Positions 44,455 through 54,625 of a DNA stretch of 64,000 bases are shown in pieces. Position numbers and translations under genes: made by a program. The notes under the pieces were generated by a model. That model was not told the DNA's origin, ran no database searches, and saw only the letters and a list, made by a program, of their open reading frames with translations. Source of the stretch: Bugula neritina (Eukaryota > Bryozoa > Gymnolaemata > Cheilostomatida > Bugulidae); assembly GCA_964035545.1 (NCBI GenBank), contig OZ037773.1, forward strand, positions 877,751 to 941,750, given 5' to 3'. The stretch's first letter is position 1. Each line of letters starts with the position of its first letter.

Positions 44455-45290
44455 TAAATTCTGAACTATTTCACCAGATTGAATCAGAATTACTGGGAAC
44501 CACGTTTCACGTGAATGACGATGAAAACACTGTAATGGCCGACGGTCTGTTAGACCTGGAGCTAGACACTGTTCTTGGCCAGTCCACACATGATTCACTG
44601 GTTCCTCGAGCGCATTCTAAAAGTTGTGACTCTCAGGCTAGTAACAGTCGACAGTCACTAGAATTATGTTGTAAAGATCCACCGCGATCTAACAATAATT
44701 CTACTTTTGTAGACACACTCACGCCCGTCTCTCCGGGCATGCCTTCTCTAGAGATGGCGTGGGACCCAGAGCCGGCCCCACCCACTTCCACAACCAGACA
44801 ACTACCACCCCAGTTGGAAGCAACCTCTAACTGGACTACCCCTGCCACAGAGAGAGAGATTAAGACTCATAGAGGAGATGACAGTAACCGCGAATGCCGC
44901 CTATGTCAGCAGCGGTTTACAACCCATCGTAGACTGAGAGTCCACTTGCCACAGCATTACATCACAACGTTCTGCCCCTGCGGAGAATATAGTTACAATC
45001 GTGATTATCTACTGCGTCACCAACGCACTATGCAGTGCTTTCAAGGACACGTCTATGAAGTAGACAAATCATCATATCCCGCATTCCGTAACGCCATCAG
45101 ACCCCTCATCACCGACTCGGCTCGGCTGTCTCGCCTGGAGCAAGGCTTTCCCTCCCCTCGACCCATCATCCCTGAAACCATGGATAAGCCTACAAAATCA
45201 GCTAACTTCCCACCTCTCAGTCCTATACGCCAACCGCATGCACTCCCCCGTCATTGTCCTACCAGCAGACAGTTCATATCAATAAGGTGA
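44455..45290 (+). pseudogene. E5 ORF3, main exon, 3'-truncated
   Basis: Acidic N-terminus with MADGLLDLELDTVLG. Finger 1 is CRLC, 12 residues, H-x3-H. Finger 2 is CPC, 12 residues, H-x5-C. The VDKSSYPAFRNAIRP segment follows. Both fingers are complete. After SPIRQPHALPR the sequence leaves the family at about 45255 and reads unrelated DNA to a stop at 45290, so the coiled coil is missing. Confidence 0.83.
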
Positions 45291-47617
45291 ATAGATGAAT
45301 AGACACATTGCCGTTTGGTATTGCAACAGCTTGACTTTACTGCTTATAATTTGGATTACATAATCCTCAATGACTAAGATCATAAATACTTTCAATTCAT
45401 AACTCTGCTGTCTAGAAACCAGAGTTTGACGACCTGCAGTAATATAGTTATATTGGTGAGTGTGGTGTATGTGTGGCTTGAATGAAAATGAAAAGTATAA
45501 ACGGGAGTGTGTATGAGAGAACGAGAGGAAAGAGAGAGGAGAGATAGAGTGAATGAAGAGATTGAAGATTGTGCAGAATGCATTAAGCTATATGAGCGAG
45601 TGCTAGCCCACTTGAGACTTGACAATACCCCTACAAACAAATACCTCTACAGACTGATGGGAGCTAGAGTCACCTCGCAGCCAAGCCAAGCGACCTGTGC
45701 CTGTATGCTGGACTCGAGCTCACCTGAAGGCTACAACCCAATTATATTATTCGGTGAGATGCAATAGCTGAAAACTCCATATCCCGATATAACATGATGA
45801 TCCGATTTAAGGTTTGACTGCATTAAAATTCCCAAGTATGTTGTTGAGTCTCCTTAATTTATCTTTACTTTACCTAGCTTGTACAGGGGTTTGTAATTTC
45901 GATAGGAATACAAAATTGAATATGAATAACTATACCTAACTATAACTATAACTATAAGTCAATAACTATTAGCACTACTACTGGAATTGTGATTGTATTT
46001 ATAATAATTATCACCATCACAATCAATATTATTACCACAATGAACATCTTAATCAAAAATATAACATCATTACTACAGTTTTAGTTTATTATTATCTCAG
46101 TTGGGGTAGCACTTCCGCAGCAACTGAAATGCCTATAGAGAGGGAAGCCTCTTGTGACAACTTATATTAATATTACACCAGAGTTAGCACTTGTAGTTGT
46201 ACTTGTTACATTTACAGCAATTGCTGTTTGATCAGTAATCATAATGAGTAATTGCAATCAGTTATTCATATGTCATATATGATATAATGATTCATTACTA
46301 TTCAAATGGTGATCATAATATTAATCATAATGACAATCATAATGGATAATAAATATAAACTTCAATATGATAATGATTGAAATTTAAATGTGAAATTCAA
46401 AAAGAAAATGAAAATCAAATAATATCATTATTAAATTTAAATCAAAATGTCATTTGTCCTTGAAATTGAATTTGACGAAAAATATTTAAACTCATATTCA
46501 AATTTAAAGTAGTAATAAATTTGTATACGTTTACGTATTTTATGACAGCTTCCACGCACTACTTTACTAGTGCAACACACCAATCGACAACTAAACATAG
46601 TCACTAACTGTAAAGTGAGCACTTAACATAATTAATTAAAGTAGTAAAAATAGCATAGTGTAATGAATACCTGATAGTTGATCGAGAATTCAGTGTTGCG
46701 TTTAGTATAACGTTTCATTTAAATAAGATTGATTCCCGCCTACGCAACGACTGCTAGTTGTATTAATTAGATAGCAGCACGCCCTCGCCCATTGGCTGTG
46801 GTTTTACGCTTTGGTAGCCCGGATGTTCGTTGCAGACTGAACCTACAGCTAGTAGAATAGTAGCGCTCTAGCAATGCAAGTTTCATCGCATCAATAACAA
46901 TCAAATTTAACATGATATAATTATTAAAATGTAAATCAATTTGAATTGTGCATCAACAGCACACGCGAATCTGCTTCTTCTAGCTCACTGTCACACGGTG
47001 CAACTGCTGTAACCAATCACATTACTCTCAGACTGTGTCAGAGCCAGTCTTATTGCACTTACCATTACATCAACAAACAAATTTCTGGATACAAATACAT
47101 AATAGAGCATCAACCAATTAAATTAAGAGCTACAACTAGAAAGAGCTGAAAAGTTGACTTTAAAAATATCAGCACCACTGTCAGATCAGAGAATATACAA
47201 TATTTTATATTTTTGCAGAGTAGATACTGCACAGTAACTTGATGTATTTGCACCTTACAGAATGATATGCTAATAGTAATGGTGATTATGATTGGAACTA
47301 ATGGTTTGAATATATATATGTATAGCTTGAAAGTTTGTAGTAAAGTAGTGGAGAAGAAATTCAAACTTCATCATGGCCTTGCAAAATAATTCACTAGGTC
47401 ATACTCCATCATGGCCTTGTAAAAATATTTACCAGGTAGATACAACTGGTTTTTTCTAGCTAGAAAATGATTATTTTATTGATGAAAATAGAAGTGTTGA
47501 AACAGTTACATCCTCATGAAGACAGACATCAAGACTGAAACTATTTGCTAATGTAAACAATAGAAATGCCAAATAGTCTCATTACTATGAAGCTTGCAAA
47601 GATTGTGGTTGCGTTCC
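45291..47617. other. AT-rich interval, no gene recognised
   Basis: Short frames here show no domain I know. 45940-46480 is rich in AACTATAAC and ATCATAAT units. Nothing else is supported. Confidence 0.5.
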
Positions 47618-47974
47618 AGCATTTTCAGTCTCCATCTTGGATGCACTATCCCACTGCTGCCACCACTGTTATGTTTTCCAGAATTAGGGTTGATATGCAA
47701 TCCAGAGAGTCTAATTACTTGCTATAGAACTGCACCAGGATAAGTCGAGTGAACGAGTATATATTTTAAACACAATAATACATTACAAAAACGATACAAA
47801 TACATTTGACAATTCTAAACATCTAGGCTATTCAGCACTCTAACTTCGACTAACTAACAGCGGGAAAACTAATACTGCTGCTAACTATCAAAACCGCTAA
47901 TTGGCTATCACTTGTTCCGGGTCAATTACGCGACCCTGTATACTGTGCTGCTGGTAGCTCCACGAGCCACCACA
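47618..47974 (-). mobile_element. LTR-gag fragment of the E4/E5 family
   Basis: On the minus strand: LTR (47974-47667, 308 bp), the variant tRNA-Leu primer site (47665-47648), then the first codons of gag (METENA). The similarity stops at 47618. It is the 5' end of a truncated copy. Confidence 0.85.
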
Positions 47975-48576
47975 CCTAACCGAATTCTGCTACAATTTCT
48001 GCTGCCAGTTTTCGTTAGCCAGTTTTCATCAGTTATTGCCGGTATCCTTAAATTTTAAACCACCGCCAAGAAGATCCAGCATGAAAGGAGATGCCAAATC
48101 TTTGAAAATCTTTGTTGATATTATGAAGAAGATAAAAGCAAATGAAGATAATGAAGACAGTTGCAGCACAGAAAATACAGCAGTAGTAGCAGCAGTAACA
48201 ATAATATTAATGTTAGAAGGAATATCTAGAAAATTGACTAGTTGACACACATATCAGTAATATAGACTGGTTGCAGTGAGTAACTTTACAATTTTATGTT
48301 GAGGATATATTGACCTCTTTTTATTATTATTCTATTTGAACTAATAATGATGATGATGAACTCTTTATTTGATAAATTAATAATACAAGAAAAAATAAAA
48401 TACTTCTATTTGCAGGCAAAGATGAAAGTTAATATTTTCGAATGTATAAAAATACAATCTACAGTATATTTGCTTTCTGTATAACAGTTTTTTAAATATT
48501 ATAAGGTACATATAATATTATTAAATACAGTGTGATACTTGAAAATATAAATTGTATACGAGTATTATATTGAGTA
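47975..48576. other. Interval with one unrecognised short frame
   Basis: 48036-48245 (plus) could encode 69 residues (MPVSLNFKPPPRRSS at the start, a hydrophobic AVVAAVTIILML near the end). I recognise no domain and see no supporting signals. The rest is AT-rich. Confidence 0.3.
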
Positions 48577-48751
48577 CCGTAAAATGGGGTAACATTGGCC
48601 GTTTTGAGACATATTTTGGGTGTCATATGAAAGGATTACAATAATCTTTAAAATTTTTGGATGCTAAATGAAGCTTATCAACATATGCACTAAATGAAAG
48701 AACCACTTGCAGTTTGGGACTGCTAGATCTCCTGTGGTATTAAAAAAAGTA

Positions 48752-48794
48752 GGTGGCCAAAGTTACCCTATTTTCGGGGTAACTTTGGCCGGTG
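48752..48794. repeat. Subterminal hairpin of the pogo-like element
   Basis: GGCCAAAGTTACCC and GGGGTAACTTTGGCC face each other across a short loop. They match the terminal-repeat interior and may be transposase-binding sites. Confidence 0.7.
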
Positions 48795-49076
48795 TCGTTA
48801 TTCTCCATGTAGCTAAAGTTAGCAGCACATGGAGCTTTTTTAGCCAGTTAGAAATTAAAGAACAACATTATTCAACTCCATTACTACCAAAAAAAATTAT
48901 TTTAGACAAAATGCAAGCTATAATAGTGTAATTATTGCATGGAAACCACAGCTATTCGAGGTACATTGTTATTAAGTGTAAAAATTTTTGTATATGTATA
49001 AAAAATCATGTATTTTGCTGGCAACATTGAATTATTCACTGTACAAGTTCAAATTTCATTGAATTTAATCTAAAAT

Positions 49077-49600
49077 TCAAGTATGCCCTTTCAAACTATA
49101 GGCTGTGGCAGTTGTATGTAGATTTTTTAAATAATGCGTAATGTCTTCAGAATTAAGTGTTGCCCATTCCGGTGCTATGTTTTGGCACAACCTGTGAGAC
49201 AAGCTATCTTTATGTCTTGACATAAAACTGAGACTCCAGTGATCTTGAGGGTAGTTGCTTTTGAAATGTTGCACTCTTCTCACATTTGTCAAAATAGGTC
49301 TTGACTATTATTCGAAAGTCTGTTTTATCTAATGGAAAGCCCCATTGAGCCAGCTTTGTAGTATGGTCAACAATGGCTACCTCCTCTACTTGTGTTAACA
49401 CAGGTTGGCGTCCAGGCTTCAGCTTGTGTCTTCATGCGGCTCTGTTTTGTAGTGTTCCTTTGGTAATATCATATTTCTAGCCACTTCTTGTCAAGACTTT
49501 CCAGCTGCCAATTCTTGTGAATAAAGCAAAACCAATGATCTCTTCAGATATACCATATCTTGGAGATGTTACTTTTCTTTAATATTCTCTGAGTATAATT
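49077..49600 (-). pseudogene. pogo-type transposase N-terminal remnant
   Basis: In shifted minus-strand frames: ELAAGKS and EVARN (psq-type helix-turn-helix), then KLKPGRQPVLTQVEE, IVDHTTKLAQWGFPLDKTDF, and the second HTH region with HWSLSFMSRHKDSLSHRLCQ and NIAPEWATLNSEDITHYL. This is the arrangement of psq plus CENP-B DNA-binding domains in pogo/Tigger and jerky-like proteins. The D,D,D catalytic domain is not found before the element ends. Stops and at least one frameshift are present. Confidence 0.75.
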
Positions 49601-50292
49601 GTCCTGAAAAATACATTTTACAATGCATGGTTAAACTCTTATATATAAAAAAAACATTCAAACACAAAATTGCTGTCTGGGAACAAAAATGCATAATTCC
49701 CCATGTAATTATTTCATATTTTGGACTCTAAGTTGTTTCAAATATATAACTAAAGCATTGGGTATAGGTGAATCAAATGATTGTGCCTTTAGAGAGTAAT
49801 GTACTATGTGTCTGAAGTAACAGAAAATTGGCAGCGCTGCCAGAAACCTACTTTGGAGTACCATTTAGTCATGGCCAAAGTTACCCCAAATTCGTCAAAA
49901 ATTGTACACAGTGAATTTAAGACACATATTTTAATTTTGGATTTCAATTTATTTACCTAAATTACAAATATCCTGGTTGAATACTTACCAAAGTTCTTTA
50001 ATCCAAAAAAGAAAATGAGTCGAGCTTTTCTAATGCCTTCAAATAGATTAAAGTTGGACAGCGCTGAAAATCTTGTTGTCAAACAGGAAATTGAAAATGG
50101 CTGACAGTAAGAAGCAGCAAATAAGTATATCAATTATTTTTCAGGAATAGGATGCACCAATCTGCAGTCAGTGCATATATACAATTAAAATATCTTTAGA
50201 CTTCATAGATATAGCACCAGCTACATTTTAAACATTTTTTCCAAAGTGGCCAAAGTTACCCCAAGTGGCTAAAGTTACCCCATTTTACGGTA

Positions 50293-50844
50293 CATGAGAG
50301 TTATAGCCTGGCCTTGATGGTCATCTGCTCTGGGTAATTAGAACAACAGTCTTCTAGTGAAGTTCAAGAAGGAAATGATTGATTTCCAGTTATCCATGGA
50401 GGGGTTAGTATGAGCTCTGGTGACATCATAGTGTAGTGAATTTACAGTTCACTATAAATTGTGAGTCCACTTATGCAAGGCCTTTCACCAGATTTCATAC
50501 AATTTGAATAGCCTTTATTATTGCGATAATTCACTCTGCCGCTACTGTTAACACTAGTCTGCACGATTACATAATAATAGAGTAACTTACACACAACTTT
50601 ACAGTATTAGAACTCGATTCACTCTGCTGGCTACGCTGCCTAACTAGCTTCCACTACACATTTGTAGCCCCGCCTACTAATTAATTGTTAGCCACATCTC
50701 ATTGGTCAACACGATGGTGCCATCCTGATGACACGATGTTGGCTGCATCATGTAACTGTCCGGGTGAGAAGTATCCTTTCGATATAACTAATGCATTACT
50801 AAAAACTATTACAATAGTCCGCACACAAGTACATGTAGTGATAT
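50293..50844. other. Unassigned interval before E7
   Basis: No gene recognised. CCTTTATTATTGCGATAA and a mix of promoter-like sequence near 50510-50840 recall the composition of the LTRs nearby, so a solo LTR of another family is possible but unproven. Confidence 0.35.
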
Positions 50845-51192
50845 TGTTGTAATTTGCACAATTACTATGCGTGGGTTTTTGCTTGCGTATTCAGTATGCT
50901 TTCTAACTAGTAATTACAAGGGTAGTAGCCAAATAATAATCTTTATTATCCACAATCAACACAGTATAAAACATTACATCAAATTACAGCAATACAATAG
51001 CCATCTAACTATGTGCATACACTTCGAGTTCTCGCTCACAACAACGTGATAATTGCTAACTACTCGGGAACTGTCACTGGGTCGGAAATTCACCTTCCAG
51101 TTCTTCTTTTTGGATAATACATTGGGGGCTTTTAGTATTCCCCGAACGGAGAGGAGATGATTCTACATTATGATACTGCGTGACCCACTACA
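50845..51192 (-). repeat. E7 3' LTR
   Basis: 348 bp, TGTAGTGGGTCACGC to ATTACAACA on the minus strand. It is nearly identical to 62046-62393. Confidence 0.92.
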
Positions 51193-51224
51193 CCACCCCC
51201 ATCAGCAGAAAGCCCTACTTTCTG
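51193..51224 (-). promoter_or_regulatory. E7 polypurine tract and hairpin
   Basis: On the minus strand CAGAAAG, a 5-nt loop and CTTTCTG (51224-51206) form a perfect hairpin. CTGATGGGGGTGG then abuts the LTR. Confidence 0.78.
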
Positions 51225-51263
51225 ATAACACAAAAAACACACAAAAAAACAGTATAATAATAT

Positions 51264-51538
51264 TGTAATGGGGCGTGGCTTACGCCTCACGCGTATCCCC
51301 CTGCCAATCAGAGAGTGATTGGCAACTATTGGATGAAGCCAAGCAGAACAATTGATTAGTTAGTTAGCGTATACTTGCCGTGATGTAAAGTAGCCTTGTG
51401 ATAATACTTATAGAGATTTTCACGCCATTTTTTATAGTTTATAATAAAGTCTTACGCACGAAACTATCAGTGAATTGCTTGTGACTAAATGCAGATTGCT
51501 CACTAGAAGCCCACATAAACATTGTGCTTTGCACAACA
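51264..51538 (+). repeat. E6 5' LTR
   Basis: TGTAATGGGGCGTGGC to GCACAACA. It contains AATAAA near 51441. Confidence 0.94.
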
Positions 51539-51539
51539 G

Positions 51540-51557
51540 TGGTGGCAGCGGTGGGAT
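51540..51557 (+). promoter_or_regulatory. E6 primer binding site, tRNA-Leu
   Basis: TGGTGGCAGCGGTGGGAT, exact tRNA-Leu 3'-end complement, one base after the LTR. Confidence 0.92.
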
Positions 51558-51590
51558 TATTCTAGCTGAGACAGTGAAAAGACGGAGAAT

Positions 51591-52385
51591 ATGACAGAGC
51601 ACACAACGAAGCACCCGGGAGGTAAGCCAGCCAATTTCTTGCATATGGAGGAGGTGTACAGAGATAAACTGACCGCTCCCACCTTCACGGGTGTAGAAGA
51701 TGTAGAGCAATTCATTGAAGAATTCCACGATGTAGCAAATGTCGCTCAATGGCCGCCACAAGTAGCCCTCCTCAAGCTGCGGGAAGTATTGACGGAGCGC
51801 GCTAGACCGTTTGGACAGGGACGGAGCGTGGCGGAAATATTCACTACACTACGGAGCCATTTTGGCACCCCCACTCTGGAACCCAGAGCCCGTCTACAAG
51901 TGCTACACCAGGCGGAAGGCACTCCGCTCCGCAACCACGTTGCCTTAGTGAAGAGGCTGGCGCGGAGCGCGTACAGCGACCTGCCAGAAGCACACCGACG
52001 GAACTTTACTCTCATTGACTTTATGCAATCCCTAAAAGATGTGGGTCTTTGCCATCAACTACAGGCAAAGGGAGTGACCACTCTAGAAAGTGCCCTACAA
52101 GTCGGAGAAGACTACCTCCAGGCCGAACAGTTACATACAGGGAAACCAAAAAGCACACAAGTCACCGCGGAGATAGCCCAATCACTCGGAGGGAAGATGG
52201 GCCAGCTGAGCACCAGGCTAAAACAGATGGCGAAGACTCTTACCAATGGCGGGCCCCCTAGCCGAGGACAACAGGGAGAGACCTCGGGGAAGACTACGCA
52301 GAGTAAGAGCAACAACAAGCCAGGGCCTCCCCGCTCCAGAGACCCCCAACCCAGAAAGAGGCCCCACGAGCAAAAGAGAGAATAA
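51591..52385 (+). CDS. E6 Gag (264 aa, open)
   Basis: It contains DKLTAPTFTGVEDVEQFIEE and a SLKDVGLCHQLQAKGVTTLE segment homologous to the other Gags. The C-terminus is a lysine/arginine-rich tail (RSRDPQPRKRPHEQKRE) with no CCHC knuckle, so RNA binding would rest on basic residues. It ends TAA. The following pol frame is in register and open from the next codon, so termination readthrough could give Gag-Pol. Start chosen as the first ATG after the primer site. Confidence 0.88.
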   Translation: MTEHTTKHPGGKPANFLHMEEVYRDKLTAPTFTGVEDVEQFIEEFHDVANVAQWPPQVALLKLREVLTERARPFGQGRSVAEIFTTLRSHFGTPTLEPRARLQVLHQAEGTPLRNHVALVKRLARSAYSDLPEAHRRNFTLIDFMQSLKDVGLCHQLQAKGVTTLESALQVGEDYLQAEQLHTGKPKSTQVTAEIAQSLGGKMGQLSTRLKQMAKTLTNGGPPSRGQQGETSGKTTQSKSNNKPGPPRSRDPQPRKRPHEQKRE

Positions 52386-54625
52386 CCCCAGGTATGGCAG
52401 ATACCACGACGGACCACCCGCCCTATCGGGCGACAGGAGCCGTTCGTGTTACCACTCACCAACCGCTTTAGCCAGCTACCGGAGACGGAGCTGGCCGGCG
52501 AGGTCCCTCGGGACATCGGAGGGGAACTAAACACCCCTCCGCCGAAGAAGCGGTGCCCGCATACTACCAAACGGACACCACACCGTTTGACCGAGGCTAC
52601 GCATGCTGGGGAAGTAAGGTTGCAGCCACACGGAGAAAGCTACTTCCTGCCCAGGAAGGTAGCCGGCAAGGCCGTCCCGTTCTTGCTGGACTCTGGTTGC
52701 AACACGAACCTCCTCAGCAGACGAGTCTTCGATGCCCTCCCTGCCCAGGTGAGGAAGGGGTTAGCTCCCTACACTGGGGAACCTGGCACCCTCGCAGACG
52801 GGTCGTGTATCCTTTTCTACGGTGTTGTGGAGCTGCCTGGTCGCGTCCGCGACCAGGCCATCCAGGAAACATTTATCCTCAGCCAGCTGGAAGAGGACGC
52901 TATCCTGGGGACGCCGTTCTCGAAGCGACACCAGTGCGACATGGACTTCCATAAGTCCGCCATACTAATGGCAGGCCGGGAGCTTTCCTGTGTCGACAAG
53001 TTCGGTCGCCCCCTGGTCGGGGCCGTGCAGGTGGTCCGTAACTGTACGGTACCCGGCCGCTCCCGGGCGACCATTCACTGCAGAGTGAATGACCGCCAGC
53101 TCTCTGGATTAAGGGTTGTCGAAGGAACGCACCAGAGAATCCAGCTCGCCAGCAGCTTAAATCGGCTGACTGACCGGGGGGAGATCTTGGTGCAGTGCGT
53201 CAATCCCTTTTCAGAGTCGGTGACACTACCGTCTGGATCTCTATTGGGCCGTTTCCACACGGTCCAAGAAGGAGACATAGTACCGTCGCTGGGCGAAGCG
53301 ACGGAGGGTCCCCAAGAGCGCCCGTTTTTACGGCGGGGGCTCCGTCCCGGAACACGTCCAAGAACTATACAAGTCAGCCTGTAAAGGCTGTGCGGGCAAC
53401 AAGGAGCGCCAGGCTATGGCCCAGTTGCTGCGCCAGTATGGGGACGTGTTCAGCAGCGGAGACCAGGACGTGGGCTTAACTAAAGCCGTCCGTCATGAGA
53501 TACCGCTAGCTGCCGGGACTTTGCCTATCCGCCAACCCACCCGGAGACTGGAGCCAGAGAAGGAGAAGGAGGTCAGCCGACGAGTCCGGGATCTTCTGGA
53601 CCAGGGCCTCATAGAGCCTGCACATAGTGCGTGGAGCTCGCCGGTCGTCCTGGTCCGGAACAAAGACGGCAGTTGGCGGTTCTGTGTGGATTACCGCAAA
53701 CTTAACAGCGTAATCATACAGGACGCCTACCCTCTACCTCGGATCGATGAATCCCTGGACGCCTTAGCCGGCAGCAAGTACTTCAGTACTTTAGACTTGC
53801 TGAGCGGTTACTGGCAGGTCCCCTCAGTCCCGACGCCCAGGAGAAAGCGGCGTTCATTACTAGAGACGGGCTGTGGAAGTGGAAGGTACTGCCCTTCGGG
53901 TTAACCTCTGCTCCTGCTACCTTCCAGCGGCTCATGGAACAGGTCCTCAATGGCCTCCACTGGAAGACGCTGCTCGTCTACCTCGACGACGTCATCGTGA
54001 TCTCCCCAGACTTCGCGACCCATGTCAGTCGTCTGCGGGAGGTCTTCGAGCAACTCCGAGGTGCCGGTCTCAAGCTTAAACCTTCCAAATGCGCTCTCTT
54101 GCAGCCGGAGGTGAAGTACCTGGGGCACGTAGTCGGCCGTAATGGCGTGGCGACGGACCCCGATAAGGTGCGGGCTGTGGCCGACTGGGTCACCCCCCAG
54201 GATTTGACCGGACTCCGTGCTTTCCTGGGGCTGGTAGGGTATTACAGACAATACATACCAGACTTTGCGGGAGTTGCACAGCCGTTAAATCGGCTCACCG
54301 CAAAGGGGGTGGCCTGGCAGTGGACACCCGTCGAACAGAGGGCATTCGACAGTCTCAAGAGCCGCTTGCTAGGGGCTCCAATTCTGGCCTACCCAGACCC
54401 CGCTCTGGAGTATATCCTTGACACAGACGCCAGTGACCAGAATGTTGGTGCTGTGCTGTCGCAAGTGCAAGAGGGCCGTGAAGTAGTCGTAGCTTACTAC
54501 AGCAAATCACTCTCACCCCCAGAGCGCAATTACTGCACCACTCGCAAGGAGTTGCTGGCAGTAATCAAGTCAGTGAAACACTTCCGGCCGTATCTCTACG
54601 GTAGGCCGTTCCGCTTGCGGACTAC
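52386..54625 (+). pseudogene. E6 protease, reverse transcriptase and RNase H
   Basis: The frame is open directly after the Gag stop. Protease: SYFLPRKVAGKAVPFLLDSG, then LGTPFSKRH. A one-base shift near 53330 (T and G runs) precedes reverse transcriptase: [20 protein letters not shown] and [12 protein letters not shown] missing C at about 53820 shifts the frame again before LLVYLDDVIVISPD (YLDD). RNase H: ILDTDASDQNVGAVLSQ and KELLAVIKSVKHFRPYLYG. A further one-base loss at about 54622 precedes HASLIWL. All catalytic motifs are intact; only the frames are broken. Confidence 0.9.

Larger units (their letters stand above)
38639..45255 (+). mobile_element. E5: Ty3/gypsy element, 3'-truncated
   Basis: 5' LTR, primer site, gag, pol and most of ORF3 are present. 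Similarity ends near 45255 inside ORF3, so the polypurine tract and 3' LTR are missing. It is in the same family as E4, about as long up to that point, with fewer lesions in pol. It lies head-to-head with the Ig gene. Confidence 0.92.
48577..50290. mobile_element. pogo/Tigger-like DNA transposon, defective
   Basis: The ends are inverted (CCGTAAAATGGGGTAAC at 48577 and its complement ending at 50290) and flanked by TA on both sides. This is the duplication typical of the Tc1/mariner-pogo group. The motif TGGCCAAAGTTACCCC recurs near both ends and inside (about 48755, 48779 inverted, 49872, 50246, 50264). The minus strand encodes the DNA-binding half of a CENP-B/pogo-type transposase. The catalytic half is missing. 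Confidence 0.82.

Noticed and set aside
45507-45767. 86-codon plus-strand frame rich in Arg and Glu
   Set aside because: No recognisable domain, repeat-like start, and no splice or start context supporting a gene.
46660-46880. Solo LTR resembling the E1 ORF3 intron (shared ATAGTTGATCGAGA)
   Set aside because: The shared stretch is too short and no borders or duplication could be defined.
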